47,611 nt of DNA from Bradyrhizobium sp. Its GTDB lineage: Bacteria; Pseudomonadota; Alphaproteobacteria; Rhizobiales; Xanthobacteraceae. Each line of letters begins with the position of its first letter. Position 1 is the first letter of the stretch. The stretch lies in the NCBI RefSeq assembly GCF_027307225.1, contig NZ_DAHUXJ010000098.1, positions 1 through 47,611 on the forward strand, in the 5' to 3' direction. Below are positions 1 through 9,348 of this stretch, one piece after another. The position numbers and the translations under genes are program-made. Under the pieces are notes generated by a model. That model did not search any database, was not told the DNA's origin, and was given only the letters and a program-made list of their open reading frames with translations.

Positions 1-174
1 CTGCCCAAGATCAAGATCGAAGTCGCGATCGCGACCGACCAGGTTGAGAAAACCATCGAGGCCATCACGTCGGCGGCCAAGACCGGTCAGATCGGCGACG
101 GCAAGATTTTCGTCATCAACCTCGAAAACGCAGTCCGGATCCGGACCGGCGAGGCCGACGCTGCCGCGCTCTGA
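1..174 (+). CDS. glnK: PII nitrogen regulatory protein GlnK, C-terminal part
   Basis: Only the last 57 codons are present; the gene begins before the window. The reading frame from base 1 to the TGA at 172-174 contains the PII C-terminal signature TGQIGDGKIFV followed by a segment ending in RIRTGE, which forms the nucleotide-binding cleft and beta strand of GlnB/GlnK proteins. PII proteins sense 2-oxoglutarate and ATP/ADP and, when not uridylylated, plug the ammonium channel AmtB. The amtB gene starts 42 bp downstream, the usual glnK-amtB operon, which is why I call it GlnK rather than GlnB. The uridylylated T-loop and the promoter lie outside the window. Confidence 0.93.
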   Translation: MPKIKIEVAIATDQVEKTIEAITSAAKTGQIGDGKIFVINLENAVRIRTGEADAAAL

Positions 175-215
175 TGCGGCGCGCTCAACCTTTTTCCAAT
201 CAGGAGTAAAACCAA

Positions 216-1706
216 ATGACGTTCAAGCGTCCCTCCAGCACGGGATGGGCAGCCCTGGCAATTGCGGCCGTGTGCGTGATTGGCTTCGCCAACATGGCGT
301 TCGCCGAAGACGCGGCGCCGGTTGCAGTCGTTCCCAACAAGGGCGATGTGGCCTGGATGCTCGCAGCCAGCGCGCTCGTTCTCATGATGTCGATTCCCGG
401 TCTGGCGCTGTTCTATGGTGGTCTCGTGCGCACCAAGAACATGGCCTCGGTGCTGACCCAGGTGTTTGCAATCGTATCCATGATCGGCGTGACCTGGACG
501 ATCTACGGCTACTCGCTTGCCTTCAGTGACGGCGGCAGCATGACGCACTGGATCGGTGGCTTCTCCAAGGCGTTCTTGCATGGAGTTGACGCCAACTCGA
601 CGGCGGCAACCTTCTCCAACGGCGTCGTGATTCCGGAATTCGCTTACTTCGTGTTCCAGATGACCTTTGCCATGATCACACCGGCCCTGATCGTCGGCGC
701 ATTTGCCGAGCGCATCAAATTCTCGGCCGTGATGCTGTTCATCCTGCTGTGGTCGACCTTCATCTATTACCCGATCGCGCACTGGGTGTGGTATGTGGCC
801 GCTCCTGACGACGTCGCAGCCGCGGCCAAGGCGCTCGCCGCCGCGACGGACGCAGCAGCGAAGGCGGCGGCGCAGGCCAAGCTCGACGAAGTCACCGGCA
901 GTGTCGGCTGGCTCGCTGGTGCAGGCGCACTGGATTTCGCTGGCGGGACGGTCGTGCACATCAATGCCGGCATCGCGGGCCTCGTCGGCGCGCTGATCAT
1001 CGGCAAGCGCGTCGGCTACGGCAAGGATCTGATGGCTCCGCATTCGCTGACCATGACCATGATCGGCGCTTCGCTGCTCTGGGTCGGCTGGTTCGGCTTC
1101 AACGCCGGATCCAACCTGGAGGCGAACGGCACAACCGCGCTGGCGTTCGTCAATACCATGGTCGCCACCTCGGGCGCGGCGCTCTCCTGGCTGCTCTGCG
1201 AATGGATCGTCAAAGGCAAGCCGTCATTGCTCGGCATCTGCTCGGGCGCTGTCGCCGGACTGGTCGCCGTCACGCCAGCCTCCGGTTTCGCCGGCCCCAT
1301 CGGCGCGCTCGTGCTGGGGCTTGTGGTTTCGCCTGTCTGCTTGTTCTTTGTCAGCACGGTGAAGAACGCATTCGGCTATGACGATGCGCTCGACGTGTTC
1401 GGCGTCCACTGCATCGGCGGCATCATCGGCGCGCTCGGCACCGGCATCCTGGTCAACCCGGCGCTTGGCGGTGTCGGCATCACGGACTACGCCAACATCA
1501 CCGGCAACAATGCCGGCACCTATGATCTGGCGACCCAGATGATCGCGCAGTCCAAGGCGGTGCTGGCGACGCTGATCTGGTCCGGCGTCGGATCGGCCAT
1601 CCTCTACAAGATCGTCGATCTTGTCGTCGGCCTGCGTCCGGCAGTCGAACAGGAGCGCGAAGGCCTCGACATCACCGATCACGGCGAGCGCGCCTACAAT
1701 ATGTGA
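216..1706 (+). CDS. amtB: Ammonium transporter AmtB
   Basis: A 496-residue polytopic inner-membrane ammonium channel. The N-terminus has a cleavable signal peptide with a likely cut after AFA (about residue 30), as in E. coli AmtB, followed by about 11 membrane segments. The pore twin histidines are visible at H248 (VVHINAG) and H398 (GVHCIGG), separated by 150 residues as in E. coli. An alanine-rich insertion of about 30 residues (around 200-230, DDVAAAAKALAAA) sits in a periplasmic loop before the first pore histidine and is typical of alphaproteobacterial members. The start is ATG at 216 with AGGAG at 202-206. It follows glnK, so expression is probably nitrogen-controlled from an upstream promoter outside the window. 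Confidence 0.96.
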   Translation: MTFKRPSSTGWAALAIAAVCVIGFANMAFAEDAAPVAVVPNKGDVAWMLAASALVLMMSIPGLALFYGGLVRTKNMASVLTQVFAIVSMIGVTWTIYGYSLAFSDGGSMTHWIGGFSKAFLHGVDANSTAATFSNGVVIPEFAYFVFQMTFAMITPALIVGAFAERIKFSAVMLFILLWSTFIYYPIAHWVWYVAAPDDVAAAAKALAAATDAAAKAAAQAKLDEVTGSVGWLAGAGALDFAGGTVVHINAGIAGLVGALIIGKRVGYGKDLMAPHSLTMTMIGASLLWVGWFGFNAGSNLEANGTTALAFVNTMVATSGAALSWLLCEWIVKGKPSLLGICSGAVAGLVAVTPASGFAGPIGALVLGLVVSPVCLFFVSTVKNAFGYDDALDVFGVHCIGGIIGALGTGILVNPALGGVGITDYANITGNNAGTYDLATQMIAQSKAVLATLIWSGVGSAILYKIVDLVVGLRPAVEQEREGLDITDHGERAYNM

Positions 1707-1789
1707 GTTCTCCCGAGGGCATTCCTCTTCGCGAGGCATGCCCGGCACTACGGTTTGGGCACATACCCGGCAATGCTCCGACCGTTGAA

Positions 1790-1819
1790 GGGCTTCAGCG
1801 CAAGCTGAAGCCCTTTTTT
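1790..1819 (+). terminator. Intrinsic terminator after amtB
   Basis: A perfect 10-bp stem (gggcttcagc / gctgaagccc) closes on a GCAA tetraloop at 1800-1803 and is followed by six T residues at 1814-1819. It lies 84 bp after the amtB stop codon and ends the glnK-amtB transcript before the next gene. Confidence 0.9.
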
Positions 1820-1962
1820 CTTGTGTCCCAGGCAAGCGGATTTCGATTGCCGGTCCGATGGTTAATCGCGTCTTAACCTCGCCGTATCTATGGTGATCTG
1901 GTCTATTTCCCGCCCGTCCCGAAACCTGATCGGCGGTGTGAAAGAGTGCTGACGCGACACGT

Positions 1963-3177
1963 ATGGCCATGACCGCATCATCCCGCGCTCCCCAAGGCGG
2001 TGGAAACGCTGAAGGTGAGCGCTCGCCTTTTTTGCGGGTCGCCGAATTATTGGCCCCCTATCAGCCAGGTAAACCACTGATAACGCTGTCTTTAGGCGAG
2101 CCCCAGCATCCGGTGCCGCGCTTTGTGGGCCCGGTGCTGGCCGAGCATATTGCCGATTTCGGCCGCTATCCGATTGCGAAAGGCATCGAGCCCTTCCGGC
2201 GCGCCGCGGCCGACTGGCTCTCCCGGCGTTTCAAGCTGCCGCGCGCGCTCGATCCCGAGACTGAACTATTGGTGCTCAGTGGCAGCCGCGAAGGGCTCTT
2301 TCTGGCAGCGCTCGCCGCCGTCCGCTTTGTCGGCGAACGCAAGGGCAAGCCGGCCATTCTGATGCCCAATCCGTTCTACCCGGCCTACGGCGCCGGCACG
2401 CGCGCTGCCGGATGCGAGCCGATCTATCTGCCGGCAACGCCTGCCAACGGATTCCTGCCTGACCTCGACACCCTCGATGAGGCGACGCTGGCGCGAACGG
2501 TGGCGATGTACATCGCCTCGCCCGCCAATCCGCAAGGCTCCGTCGCATCGAAAGACTATTTCACGCGCCTGAAAAAACTCGCCGATCGCCGCGGCTTCAT
2601 GATTTTCAGCGACGAATGCTATTCGGAAATCTACACGCAAGCCGCGCCCGGCAGCATGCTCGAATGCGCCGGCGACGATTTTGCCAATGTGGTGGCGTTC
2701 CAATCGTTGTCGAAGCGCTCGAATCTTCCCGGCATGCGCCTTGGCTTTGCGGCCGGCGACAAGCGGTTTCTCGGTGCGTTTCACGAGCTTCGTAACGTCG
2801 CTGCACCCCAGGTGCCGGTTCCGGTGCAGCATGTCGCGGTCGCGGCCTACAACGACGAATCCCATGTCGACGAAAACCGCAGGCTCTACCGGATCAAGTT
2901 CGATCTGGCGGATCAGATTCTCGGCAGCCGTTACGGCTATCGCCGTCCCGCCGGCGGTTTCTGCGTCTGGCTCGACGTGTCGGCCAAAGGCGGCGATGAG
3001 CAAGCAACCATCAGACTTTACAGGGACGCCGGTGTCCGGGTGATCCCAGGCAGCTATCTCGCCCGGCAGCAACCGGACGGCAGCAATCCCGGCGCCGGCT
3101 ACATCCGCCTCGCGCTGGTCGCGGACAGTGAAATAACGGCCGAGGCGCTGCACCGGCTGGTTCAGACTCTAGGCTGA
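1963..3177 (+). CDS. dapC: PLP-dependent aminotransferase, DapC-like (succinyldiaminopimelate aminotransferase)
   Basis: A 404-residue fold-type I aminotransferase. The Schiff-base lysine is K251 in [12 protein letters not shown], a motif characteristic of the DapC branch that converts N-succinyl-2-amino-6-ketopimelate and glutamate to N-succinyl-LL-diaminopimelate in lysine and peptidoglycan synthesis. Other landmarks are LSLGEPQHP near the N-terminus, the ASPANPQG substrate loop near residue 186 and the DECYSE PLP-binding motif. An ATG at 1969 is an equally good start; no strong ribosome-binding site separates the two. The stop is 5 bp before the ftsK start, so the two are probably co-transcribed. 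The family is certain; substrate assignment rests on motif similarity and could be another keto acid. Confidence 0.8.
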   Translation: MAMTASSRAPQGGGNAEGERSPFLRVAELLAPYQPGKPLITLSLGEPQHPVPRFVGPVLAEHIADFGRYPIAKGIEPFRRAAADWLSRRFKLPRALDPETELLVLSGSREGLFLAALAAVRFVGERKGKPAILMPNPFYPAYGAGTRAAGCEPIYLPATPANGFLPDLDTLDEATLARTVAMYIASPANPQGSVASKDYFTRLKKLADRRGFMIFSDECYSEIYTQAAPGSMLECAGDDFANVVAFQSLSKRSNLPGMRLGFAAGDKRFLGAFHELRNVAAPQVPVPVQHVAVAAYNDESHVDENRRLYRIKFDLADQILGSRYGYRRPAGGFCVWLDVSAKGGDEQATIRLYRDAGVRVIPGSYLARQQPDGSNPGAGYIRLALVADSEITAEALHRLVQTLG

Positions 3178-3182
3178 AAAGC

Positions 3183-5618
3183 ATGCCGGCAATCGAACGC
3201 GTCATTCCCCTGGTGAACCAACTGCCGGCCGCAATCCGCAAGGCGCTGGTCCGTCGCTTGCGCGAACTCGCGGGGCTCGGCTTGGTCACGCTGGCTGGCG
3301 GCGCCGCCGCGGCTCTGATGACATGGTCGGTTCAGGATCCGAGTCTCAGCCACGCCACCTCGCGCCCGATCCACAACGTCGCCGGCTACATTGGCGCGAT
3401 TAGTGCTGACTTCCTGATGCAGATTCTCGGCCTCGGCGCCATCATGCTGATCCTGCCGGTTGCGGTGTGGGGCTGGCGCATGCTGACCCATCGCGCTTTG
3501 GACCGCGACGCCGTAAGGCTCGGCTGCTGGATTCTGTGCGCGGGGCTGGCGGCCGGATTTGCCAGCTGCTGGCCGCACGGCGGCCGATGGCCCCTACCGA
3601 CCGGGCTCGGCGGCGTTGTCGGCGATGCGTTGGTGCGCGCACCGGCGGTCGTGTTTGGGCCACCCGGTTTCCTCTACCATTTGGGACTTGGAATGGTCCT
3701 CGGCGCGGCGACGATCGCAACTTTCATCGTCGCAAGCGGCATCGGCTCCCATCCAGCCGAAGAAGATTCGGGTGCGGTCGAGGAGGAAGAGGATGACCAA
3801 CTCGTCGACGAGGAAGACGGCGGCTCGATCTCGCTCGGCAGGCTCGTGCATGCCTTGATGAGCCTGCGGGCAAGATTGTCCTGGGCTCTCGTCGCTGCCT
3901 ACCGTTGGCTCGTCTCGAGCGCGACCGCCCCGCGCGCGGCGTCCTACGATCGTCAGGAACCGAACCTTGGCGGACGCACCTCGCCCTCCCTCGCTCCACA
4001 GGATGACGACGAAGAGGAAGAGGAGGAAGAGGACGACGAAGAGCCCGCCGCCCGTTCACCGCGCAAGAAGGCTGTGCCGAAATCAGCGCCAAGGAAATCC
4101 GACAAGTGGGATTTCCCGGCAATGTCGATGCTCGCCGCGCCCAAGGCCGCCGATCGCCAGCCGCTTTCGAAGGCGGAACTGGAAGCCAATTCGCGCCAAC
4201 TCGAAAGCGTCCTGCAGGACTTCGGTGTTCGCGGCGAAATCGTCAAGGCCAATCCGGGTCCGGTCGTCACGTTGTACGAACTCGAGCCGGCGCCCGGCAT
4301 CAAGTCCTCGCGCGTGATCGGGCTTGCCGACGATATCGCCCGCTCGATGAGCGCGCTCTCGGCGCGAGTCGCCGTCGTGCCCGGCCGCAACGCCATCGGC
4401 ATCGAATTGCCGAACGCGCATCGCGAGAAGGTCTACTTGCGCGAATTGCTGACCGCAAGGGAATCCAACGAGTCCGTCGCCAAGCTTCCGCTCTGTCTCG
4501 GCAAGACCATCGGCGGCGATCCCGTCACCATCGATCTCGCCCGCACGCCGCATATGCTGATCGCGGGCACCACCGGCTCGGGCAAGTCGGTCGCCATCAA
4601 CACCATGATCCTCAGCCTCGTCTATCGGCTGCGGCCCGACCAGTGCCGCCTGATCATGGTCGACCCCAAGATGCTCGAACTCTCCGTCTATGACGGCATT
4701 CCGCATCTGCTGACGCCGGTCGTGACCGATCCCAAGAAAGCCGTCGTCGCGCTGAAATGGGCCGTACGAGAGATGGAAGAACGCTACAAGCGAATGTCCA
4801 AGCTCGGCGTGCGCAACATCGACGGCTACAACGCACGCCTCGGTGAAGCGAGGAACAAGGGCGAAGAACTCACGCGCACCGTCCACACCGGCTTCGACAA
4901 GGAGACCGGCAAAGCGATCTACGAGGAAGAGAAGCTCGACCTCGATCCGTTGCCTTACATCGTCATCATCGTCGACGAAATGGCCGACCTGATGATGGTC
5001 GCCGGTAAGGACATCGAAGGCGCCGTGCAACGGCTGGCGCAGATGGCGCGCGCGGCAGGCCTGCACGTGATCCTCGCGACGCAACGCCCGGCGGTCGACG
5101 TCATCACCGGCACGATCAAGGCGAACTTCCCGACCCGCGTCGCATTCCAGGTCACTTCGAAGATCGACAGCCGAACCATCCTGGGTGAAATGGGCGCTGA
5201 GCAACTGCTCGGCCAGGGCGACATGCTCTACATGGCCGGCGGTGGACGCATCAGCCGTGTGCACGGCCCGTTCGCGTCGGATGAAGAAGTCGAGAAGGTA
5301 GTGCGTCACCTCAAGACGCAAGGCTCGCCGGAATATCTCGAGGCGGTTACCGCCGAAGAACCTTCCGAGGAGGACGGTGCGGTATTCGATTCCACCGGCA
5401 TGGGCAGCGACGGCGGCGGCGACTTGTTCTCGCAGGCCGTGGCCATCGTCAAACGCGACCGCAAGGCCTCGACCAGTTATATTCAGCGCCGGCTGCAAAT
5501 TGGCTACAATCGTGCGGCATCCCTGATGGAACGGATGGAACTCGAGGGCATCGTTGGGCAGGCCAATCATGCCGGAAAGCGCGAAATTCTCGTTCCGGAA
5601 GAAGAAGGCGGCTTCTGA
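3183..5618 (+). CDS. ftsK: DNA translocase FtsK
   Basis: An 811-residue septal DNA pump that clears the chromosome terminus from the division site and activates XerCD at dif. The N-terminal ~190 residues carry about four membrane helices. A low-complexity acidic linker follows (runs of D and E near 200 and 275-290). The alpha-beta motor begins around residue 310; Walker A GTTGSGKS lies near residue 463 and Walker B IVIIVDE near 595. A C-terminal winged-helix gamma domain (about 745-800) would read KOPS sites. At 811 residues the linker is much shorter than in E. coli (1329). The TGA stop at 5616-5618 is directly followed by the CTAG end of an intergenic palindrome. Confidence 0.97.
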   Translation: MPAIERVIPLVNQLPAAIRKALVRRLRELAGLGLVTLAGGAAAALMTWSVQDPSLSHATSRPIHNVAGYIGAISADFLMQILGLGAIMLILPVAVWGWRMLTHRALDRDAVRLGCWILCAGLAAGFASCWPHGGRWPLPTGLGGVVGDALVRAPAVVFGPPGFLYHLGLGMVLGAATIATFIVASGIGSHPAEEDSGAVEEEEDDQLVDEEDGGSISLGRLVHALMSLRARLSWALVAAYRWLVSSATAPRAASYDRQEPNLGGRTSPSLAPQDDDEEEEEEEDDEEPAARSPRKKAVPKSAPRKSDKWDFPAMSMLAAPKAADRQPLSKAELEANSRQLESVLQDFGVRGEIVKANPGPVVTLYELEPAPGIKSSRVIGLADDIARSMSALSARVAVVPGRNAIGIELPNAHREKVYLRELLTARESNESVAKLPLCLGKTIGGDPVTIDLARTPHMLIAGTTGSGKSVAINTMILSLVYRLRPDQCRLIMVDPKMLELSVYDGIPHLLTPVVTDPKKAVVALKWAVREMEERYKRMSKLGVRNIDGYNARLGEARNKGEELTRTVHTGFDKETGKAIYEEEKLDLDPLPYIVIIVDEMADLMMVAGKDIEGAVQRLAQMARAAGLHVILATQRPAVDVITGTIKANFPTRVAFQVTSKIDSRTILGEMGAEQLLGQGDMLYMAGGGRISRVHGPFASDEEVEKVVRHLKTQGSPEYLEAVTAEEPSEEDGAVFDSTGMGSDGGGDLFSQAVAIVKRDRKASTSYIQRRLQIGYNRAASLMERMELEGIVGQANHAGKREILVPEEEGGF

Positions 5619-5784
5619 CTAGTGCGGCGAATTTGAAGTTCCTATCAGTTTCGCCGTGAGTTCGTTATAGGAACTTCAAATTCAAAGCCGCACTAGAAAC
5701 AACAAGTTGCTAGAGCTCCTTTGATTCCGAAGTTCGCATCGGAGGGGCCGCAATAGCTTGCGAACTTCGGAATCGGAGCTCTAG
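5619..5784 (-). repeat. Two-hairpin intergenic element, families B and A (B-A unit, reversed)
   Basis: Two large palindromes with a 13-nt spacer. The first, 5619-5696, starts ctagtgcgg, has the stem core gaagttcct / aggaacttc (family A) and ends ccgcactag. The second, 5710-5784, starts ctagagctcc, has core gattccgaagttcg / cgaacttcggaatc (family B) and ends ggagctctag. Loop sequences show that both are reversed relative to the copies at 40228-40393 and 47472-47611, so on the minus strand the order is B-spacer-A. The element begins immediately after the ftsK stop codon and shares its terminal CTAG with the next element. There is no T-tract, so it is not a standard intrinsic terminator. Confidence 0.9.
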
Positions 5785-5949
5785 TGGAGTGGATTTGACA
5801 TTCGCTCCCCGCCAAGCCGCGAAATCTCAAAGCGAATGTCAAATCCCAGACTCCACTAGGAACCTAAATTTGCTAGTGATCCTGTGGTTCTAACATTCGC
5901 CAAAAGTGACCGCTGAGAAGGGATGCGAATGTTAGAACCGGACCACTAG
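5781..5949 (+). repeat. Two-hairpin intergenic element, families C and D (C-D unit)
   Basis: Hairpin C at 5781-5859 has the outer arms ctagtggagt / actccactag and core gatttgacattcgc / gcgaatgtcaaatc. After a 13-nt AT-rich spacer comes hairpin D at 5873-5949 with core ggttctaacattcgc / gcgaatgttagaacc and outer end ccactag. The same C-D pair, with matching loop sequences, occurs in the opposite orientation at 44845-45008. It shares CTAG 5781-5784 with the preceding B-A unit, so four hairpins are packed in 331 bp between ftsK and lolA. Confidence 0.9.
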
Positions 5950-6085
5950 CCACATCGTGTGCCCCTAAAACCCCAATAATTGCGGGCCTATTCTCACGGA
6001 AAATCGATATCGCCCTGATGCGAAGCAGGATAAAAGGGCGACGAACCGGCGGGACGACGCGTTGATCGAAAGTCAGAAAATTCGA

Positions 6086-6922
6086 ATGGCCAAACGATTG
6101 CCGCTTTCCTTCAAAGGCGCCGCTCTCGCACCCGTCGCTCTGGCGTTTCTCGCGACCCCCCTCTTTGTCGGCATCGTCTCGACCTCGGCGGTTGCGCAAG
6201 CCCCGATCCCCCCGCAGAGCATTCCAATGCCGAAGGCTGCGCCGAAGAACCGCGACGGCGGATCGGACGCGCAAAAAGGTCCGACGACCACGGGCGCCGT
6301 GCAGACGCCGCCCACGCCCTTCATCCCCGATCCACGTCGCAATTTGCCTTTGAGCATCTTTGCGACCTTCGACGACAAGCAAAAGGCACAAGCGGCCAAG
6401 ATCAGCAGCTATCTCTCGTCGCTGCAGACGCTGGTCGGAAACTTCGTCCAGGTCGGGCCCGACGGCTCCAGGAGCAAGGGTCAGTTCTTCATCCAGAAGC
6501 CCGGCAAGGTGCGTTTCGAATATGACCCGCCGAATCCGATCGCGATCGTCGCGGATGGATCGATGGTAGCGGTACGCGACCGCAATCTTGCGACCCAGGA
6601 TCTTTATCCGTTGTCGCAAACGCCGCTACGCTATTTGCTGTCCGACCGCATCGACCTGATGAAGGACACCAATGTCGTCAGCGTGACCGCAGACGATATG
6701 TACATCAGCGTCACCATCGAAGAGCATCAGTTGCTCACGGGCACCAGCCGTTTGATGCTGATGGTTGGCGCCAAGGATGGCCAGCTCAAGCAATGGACCG
6801 TCACCGATCCGCAAGGTTATGACACCACGGTCGCCGTCTATAACCTGGATACGTCGAAGAAGATCGATCCCGGCATGTTCAAGATCGACACGTCCGAGAA
6901 GCCCTATTCGCCGCCGGGCTGA
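6086..6922 (+). CDS. lolA: Outer-membrane lipoprotein carrier protein LolA
   Basis: A 278-residue periplasmic chaperone that accepts lipoproteins from LolCDE and delivers them to the outer membrane. The N-terminus is a signal peptide with cleavage predicted after AVA (about residue 30). It is followed by a proline-rich stretch of about 50 residues and then the LolA fold: a segment around VGNFVQVGPDG, the conserved strand GKVRFEYDPPNP, and a C-terminal MFKID motif. The ATG at 6086 gives a compact signal peptide; an in-frame TTG at 6062 would add eight residues. It lies downstream of ftsK, a linkage also seen in E. coli, but a 467-bp gap filled with palindromes separates them, so it probably has its own promoter. 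Confidence 0.93.
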   Translation: MAKRLPLSFKGAALAPVALAFLATPLFVGIVSTSAVAQAPIPPQSIPMPKAAPKNRDGGSDAQKGPTTTGAVQTPPTPFIPDPRRNLPLSIFATFDDKQKAQAAKISSYLSSLQTLVGNFVQVGPDGSRSKGQFFIQKPGKVRFEYDPPNPIAIVADGSMVAVRDRNLATQDLYPLSQTPLRYLLSDRIDLMKDTNVVSVTADDMYISVTIEEHQLLTGTSRLMLMVGAKDGQLKQWTVTDPQGYDTTVAVYNLDTSKKIDPGMFKIDTSEKPYSPPG

Positions 6923-7040
6923 CCTTCAATCTGGATTTCCTTGAACAATCCACTATTCCCTGCCGGATATTCGAATTCATCCTTGATTGCACGGCGGAGA
7001 CATGCGTCACCTCTAAACGCATATCGTGTCTCCGGTCCTC

Positions 7041-7856
7041 ATGCGCTTTTCCCTGACAACCTGGAATATCAATTCGGTTCGGCTGCGCATCAACCTCGTC
7101 GCCAAATTCATCAAGTCGGCGAGGCCTGATGTCCTGTGCCTGCAGGAAACGAAATGCATCGACGATGCCTTTCCGCTCAAGCGATTCAAGCGTCTCGGCT
7201 ACGAACACATCGCCTTGAACGGCCAGAAGGGCTATCACGGCGTTGCCGTGATCTCGCGGCTACCGTTCGAGAAGACGGATATCCGCACCTTCTGCGACAA
7301 GCTCGACTCCCGTCACATCTCGGTCGAGTTCGGCGAGCGCGCCCAACTCTCCAAGCCGCTGGTGCTGCATAATTTCTACGTGCCGGCCGGCGGCGATATT
7401 CCGGACCCCGCGCTCAATCCGAAATTCGAGCACAAGCTTCGCTTTCTCGATGAGATGAAATCCTGCGAGCCGCTGCATCCGCGCGGCGACGATCACCATA
7501 TCCTTGTCGGCGATCTCAACGTCGCGCCGCATGAGAACGACGTCTGGTCGCACAAGCAGCTTCTCAAGGTTGTTTCGCATACGCCGATCGAATGCGAGAA
7601 GCTTTTGGCCGCCCAACACCACGGTGAATGGATTGACGTCGCGCGCGATCGCATTCCGTTTCCCGAGAAGGTCTACACCTGGTGGAGCTATCGCGCGGCG
7701 GATTGGACGGTCGGCGATCGCGGACGGAGGCTCGACCACATCTGGGTCTCCCGCGCGCTGAAACAACGCGTCAGCGACTTCCGCATTGCGCGCGACGCTC
7801 GCGGCTGGGAGCGGCCGTCCGACCACGTTCCCGTAACGGTCACACTCGAGGTTTGA
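7041..7856 (+). CDS. xth: Exodeoxyribonuclease III (AP endonuclease)
   Basis: A 271-residue Mg-dependent nuclease of the exonuclease III family, which nicks DNA at abasic sites and trims 3' ends in base-excision repair. Family motifs appear in order: TTWNINSVR at the start, LQETK with the metal-binding glutamate, VGDLNVAP with catalytic Asp/Asn, and SDHVPV with the catalytic histidine near the C-terminus. The ATG at 7041 places the protein exactly at the family N-terminus (MRFSLTTWN); an in-frame GTG at 7026 is less likely. It converges on the next gene with a 5-bp gap. Confidence 0.95.
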   Translation: MRFSLTTWNINSVRLRINLVAKFIKSARPDVLCLQETKCIDDAFPLKRFKRLGYEHIALNGQKGYHGVAVISRLPFEKTDIRTFCDKLDSRHISVEFGERAQLSKPLVLHNFYVPAGGDIPDPALNPKFEHKLRFLDEMKSCEPLHPRGDDHHILVGDLNVAPHENDVWSHKQLLKVVSHTPIECEKLLAAQHHGEWIDVARDRIPFPEKVYTWWSYRAADWTVGDRGRRLDHIWVSRALKQRVSDFRIARDARGWERPSDHVPVTVTLEV

Positions 7857-7861
7857 GGCCT

Positions 7862-8302
7862 TTACGTGCTGAGCTTTGCGCCGGCGATCAGGATGTCGCT
7901 CGCGATCTGGCTTGTGCGGCGGGCAAATTCGTCGCGCAGCCTTCGTGCCGCAGCAGGATCGCTCTCCAGTACGCGCTGAAACAGGCTGCGCGAGACCCGG
8001 ATCACGGAGGAATCTTCCAGTGCGATCGCCGTCGAAGGCCGCCGCATCGCGTTGATCAATGCGAGCTCGCCGATCAGGCCGCCGGGACCTGCCACGACCG
8101 ATGCGCCGCCGTCCTCGATGCGAAAGGCGCCACGCTGAACGACAAAGCCGGCATCCGCCTCATCGCCGGCACGAAACAGGGTGGAGTCGCGGGCGCAACC
8201 GCGTTGTTCGGAGCCGATAGCGAGCATGCGAAGCGCCGTCGTCCCCAATACGCGAAGGGTCGGGACGCGCTCCAGCAGGGCAACATCATCCTCGATCGAC
8301 AT
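7862..8302 (-). CDS. Cyclic nucleotide-binding domain protein without output domain
   Basis: A 146-residue protein consisting almost entirely of one CRP-type cyclic nucleotide-binding beta-barrel. The phosphate-binding cassette is recognisable as GELALI followed by RRPSTAIA, with the conserved arginine. No helix-turn-helix or enzymatic domain follows, so it may act as a small ligand-sensing adaptor. I start it at ATG 8300-8302 (MSIEDDVALLERV). The open frame continues upstream to 8371, but that extension runs through a family B palindrome and is not conserved-looking. Its nucleotide ligand and partner are unknown. Confidence 0.8.
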   Translation of the reverse strand: MSIEDDVALLERVPTLRVLGTTALRMLAIGSEQRGCARDSTLFRAGDEADAGFVVQRGAFRIEDGGASVVAGPGGLIGELALINAMRRPSTAIALEDSSVIRVSRSLFQRVLESDPAAARRLRDEFARRTSQIASDILIAGAKLST

Positions 8303-8322
8303 AAAAGACCGGTTGCGCGAAT

Positions 8323-8420
8323 CTAGAGTTCCGATTCCGAAGTTCGTATCATAGCGCGACCCCCAGTTCACGAACTTCGGAATCGATAGGACACTGCGGA
8401 CTTTTGAACCGCCACACCAG
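8323..8420 (+). repeat. Family B palindrome followed by half of a family E palindrome
   Basis: Positions 8323-8394 form a B hairpin (ctagagttcc, then gattccgaagttcg and its complement ending near 8385). It is joined directly to tgcggacttttgaaccgccacacc at about 8395-8420, which matches the right arm of the E hairpin at 22213-22291. The spacer and left E arm are missing, so this looks like a decayed B-E unit. It lies between the cyclic-nucleotide protein and the response regulator. Confidence 0.8.
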
Positions 8421-8434
8421 GAAGCCGACCCGTA

Positions 8435-9121
8435 TCACGGCACCAGCTTGTAGCCACCGGCTTCGGTCACCAGGATCTCTGGATTGGCGGCGTCTTTCTC
8501 GATCTTCTGGCGCAGACGATAGATATGGGTTTCCAGCGTGTGCGTGGTGACGCCGGAGTTGTAGCCCCAGACTTCCTGCAACAGCGTTTCGCGCGAGACC
8601 GGAGCCTGGCCCGCGCGATAGAGGAAGCGGAGAATCGCGGTCTCCTTTTCCGTCAGCCGCACCTTCTTGGCATTGGCGCCCGTCAGCATTTTGGAGCCGG
8701 GCCGGAAGCTGTAAGGACCGACCGAAAACACGGCGTCTTCGCTGGCTTCGTGCTGACGAAGCTGGGCGCGGATCCGCGCCAGCAGCACCGCGAACCGGAA
8801 GGGCTTGGCGACATAATCATTGGCGCCGGACTCAAGTCCCAAAATCGTATCCGAATCGGTGTCATGACCGGTCAGCATGATGATTGGCGCCTTGAAGCCG
8901 CCCTTGCGCAGCGAGCGCACCACTTCACGGCCATCGGTGTCGGGCAGTCCGACATCCATCAGCACCAGATCGGGAGCATCGGTCTTGGCCGCGGTCGCGC
9001 CTTTGGCGCCGGTATCAACGGCGGAAGCCTCGAATTCGTCGTGTAGCGATAATTGCTCCACCAGCGTATCGCGCAGATCGGTATCGTCATCTACGATCAG
9101 GATCTTGCGGGCATTGGCCAT
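8435..9121 (-). CDS. OmpR/PhoB-family response regulator
   Basis: A 228-residue two-component transcription factor. The receiver domain spans about residues 5-118 with the acidic pocket D11-D13, phosphoacceptor D56 (LVLMDVGLPD), T84 and K106 (YVAKPF). A PhoB-type winged helix occupies about 130-226, with the VWGYNSGVTTHTLETHIYRLR recognition region split here by its wing and ending in the usual EAGGYKLVP hairpin. The start at 9121 has AAGGA about nine bases upstream. No partner kinase lies beside it, so it may pair with a kinase elsewhere. I do not recognise the specific regulon. Confidence 0.9.
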   Translation of the reverse strand: MANARKILIVDDDTDLRDTLVEQLSLHDEFEASAVDTGAKGATAAKTDAPDLVLMDVGLPDTDGREVVRSLRKGGFKAPIIMLTGHDTDSDTILGLESGANDYVAKPFRFAVLLARIRAQLRQHEASEDAVFSVGPYSFRPGSKMLTGANAKKVRLTEKETAILRFLYRAGQAPVSRETLLQEVWGYNSGVTTHTLETHIYRLRQKIEKDAANPEILVTEAGGYKLVP

Positions 9122-9348
9122 GGGTACAGTCCTTTGAGGGCGGCGGCGCGGGCCCGAGGGGGTTGGGCCGTGTCGTATGGGTCAAACGGGGGATACTTCA
9201 AGACTTTCGTCATGAGGTAAGTGGCTGTTACGAATTCACAAGCCAAAACGCAATCTACCCTAGGATTCGCCCCCATAGAGATGAATGTCCTGTAATGCGG
9301 CGGCGTCGAACTGCCCCGTGACAGCCGGTCAGGAGACTCGATGAACTG

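Noticed and set aside
4083..5570. A 495-codon open frame antisense to ftsK
   Set aside because: It mirrors the ftsK reading frame in GC-rich DNA, has low-complexity Asp/His/Arg-rich composition and no recognisable motif.
5619..5696. Hairpin A as the intrinsic terminator of ftsK
   Set aside because: The stem is long but there is no T-tract after it, and the same element occurs inside an operon (40316), so standard termination is not supported.
5619..5949. The four tandem hairpins as a CRISPR array
   Set aside because: The units are long palindromes of different families sharing CTAG ends, with short AT-rich spacers that resemble each other; there are no identical direct repeats and no cas genes.
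8303..8371. Extended N-terminus for the cyclic nucleotide-binding protein
   Set aside because: The extension is read through a family B palindrome and would add residues such as YDTNFGIG that also arise from the repeat at 32249; the internal ATG fits the domain.
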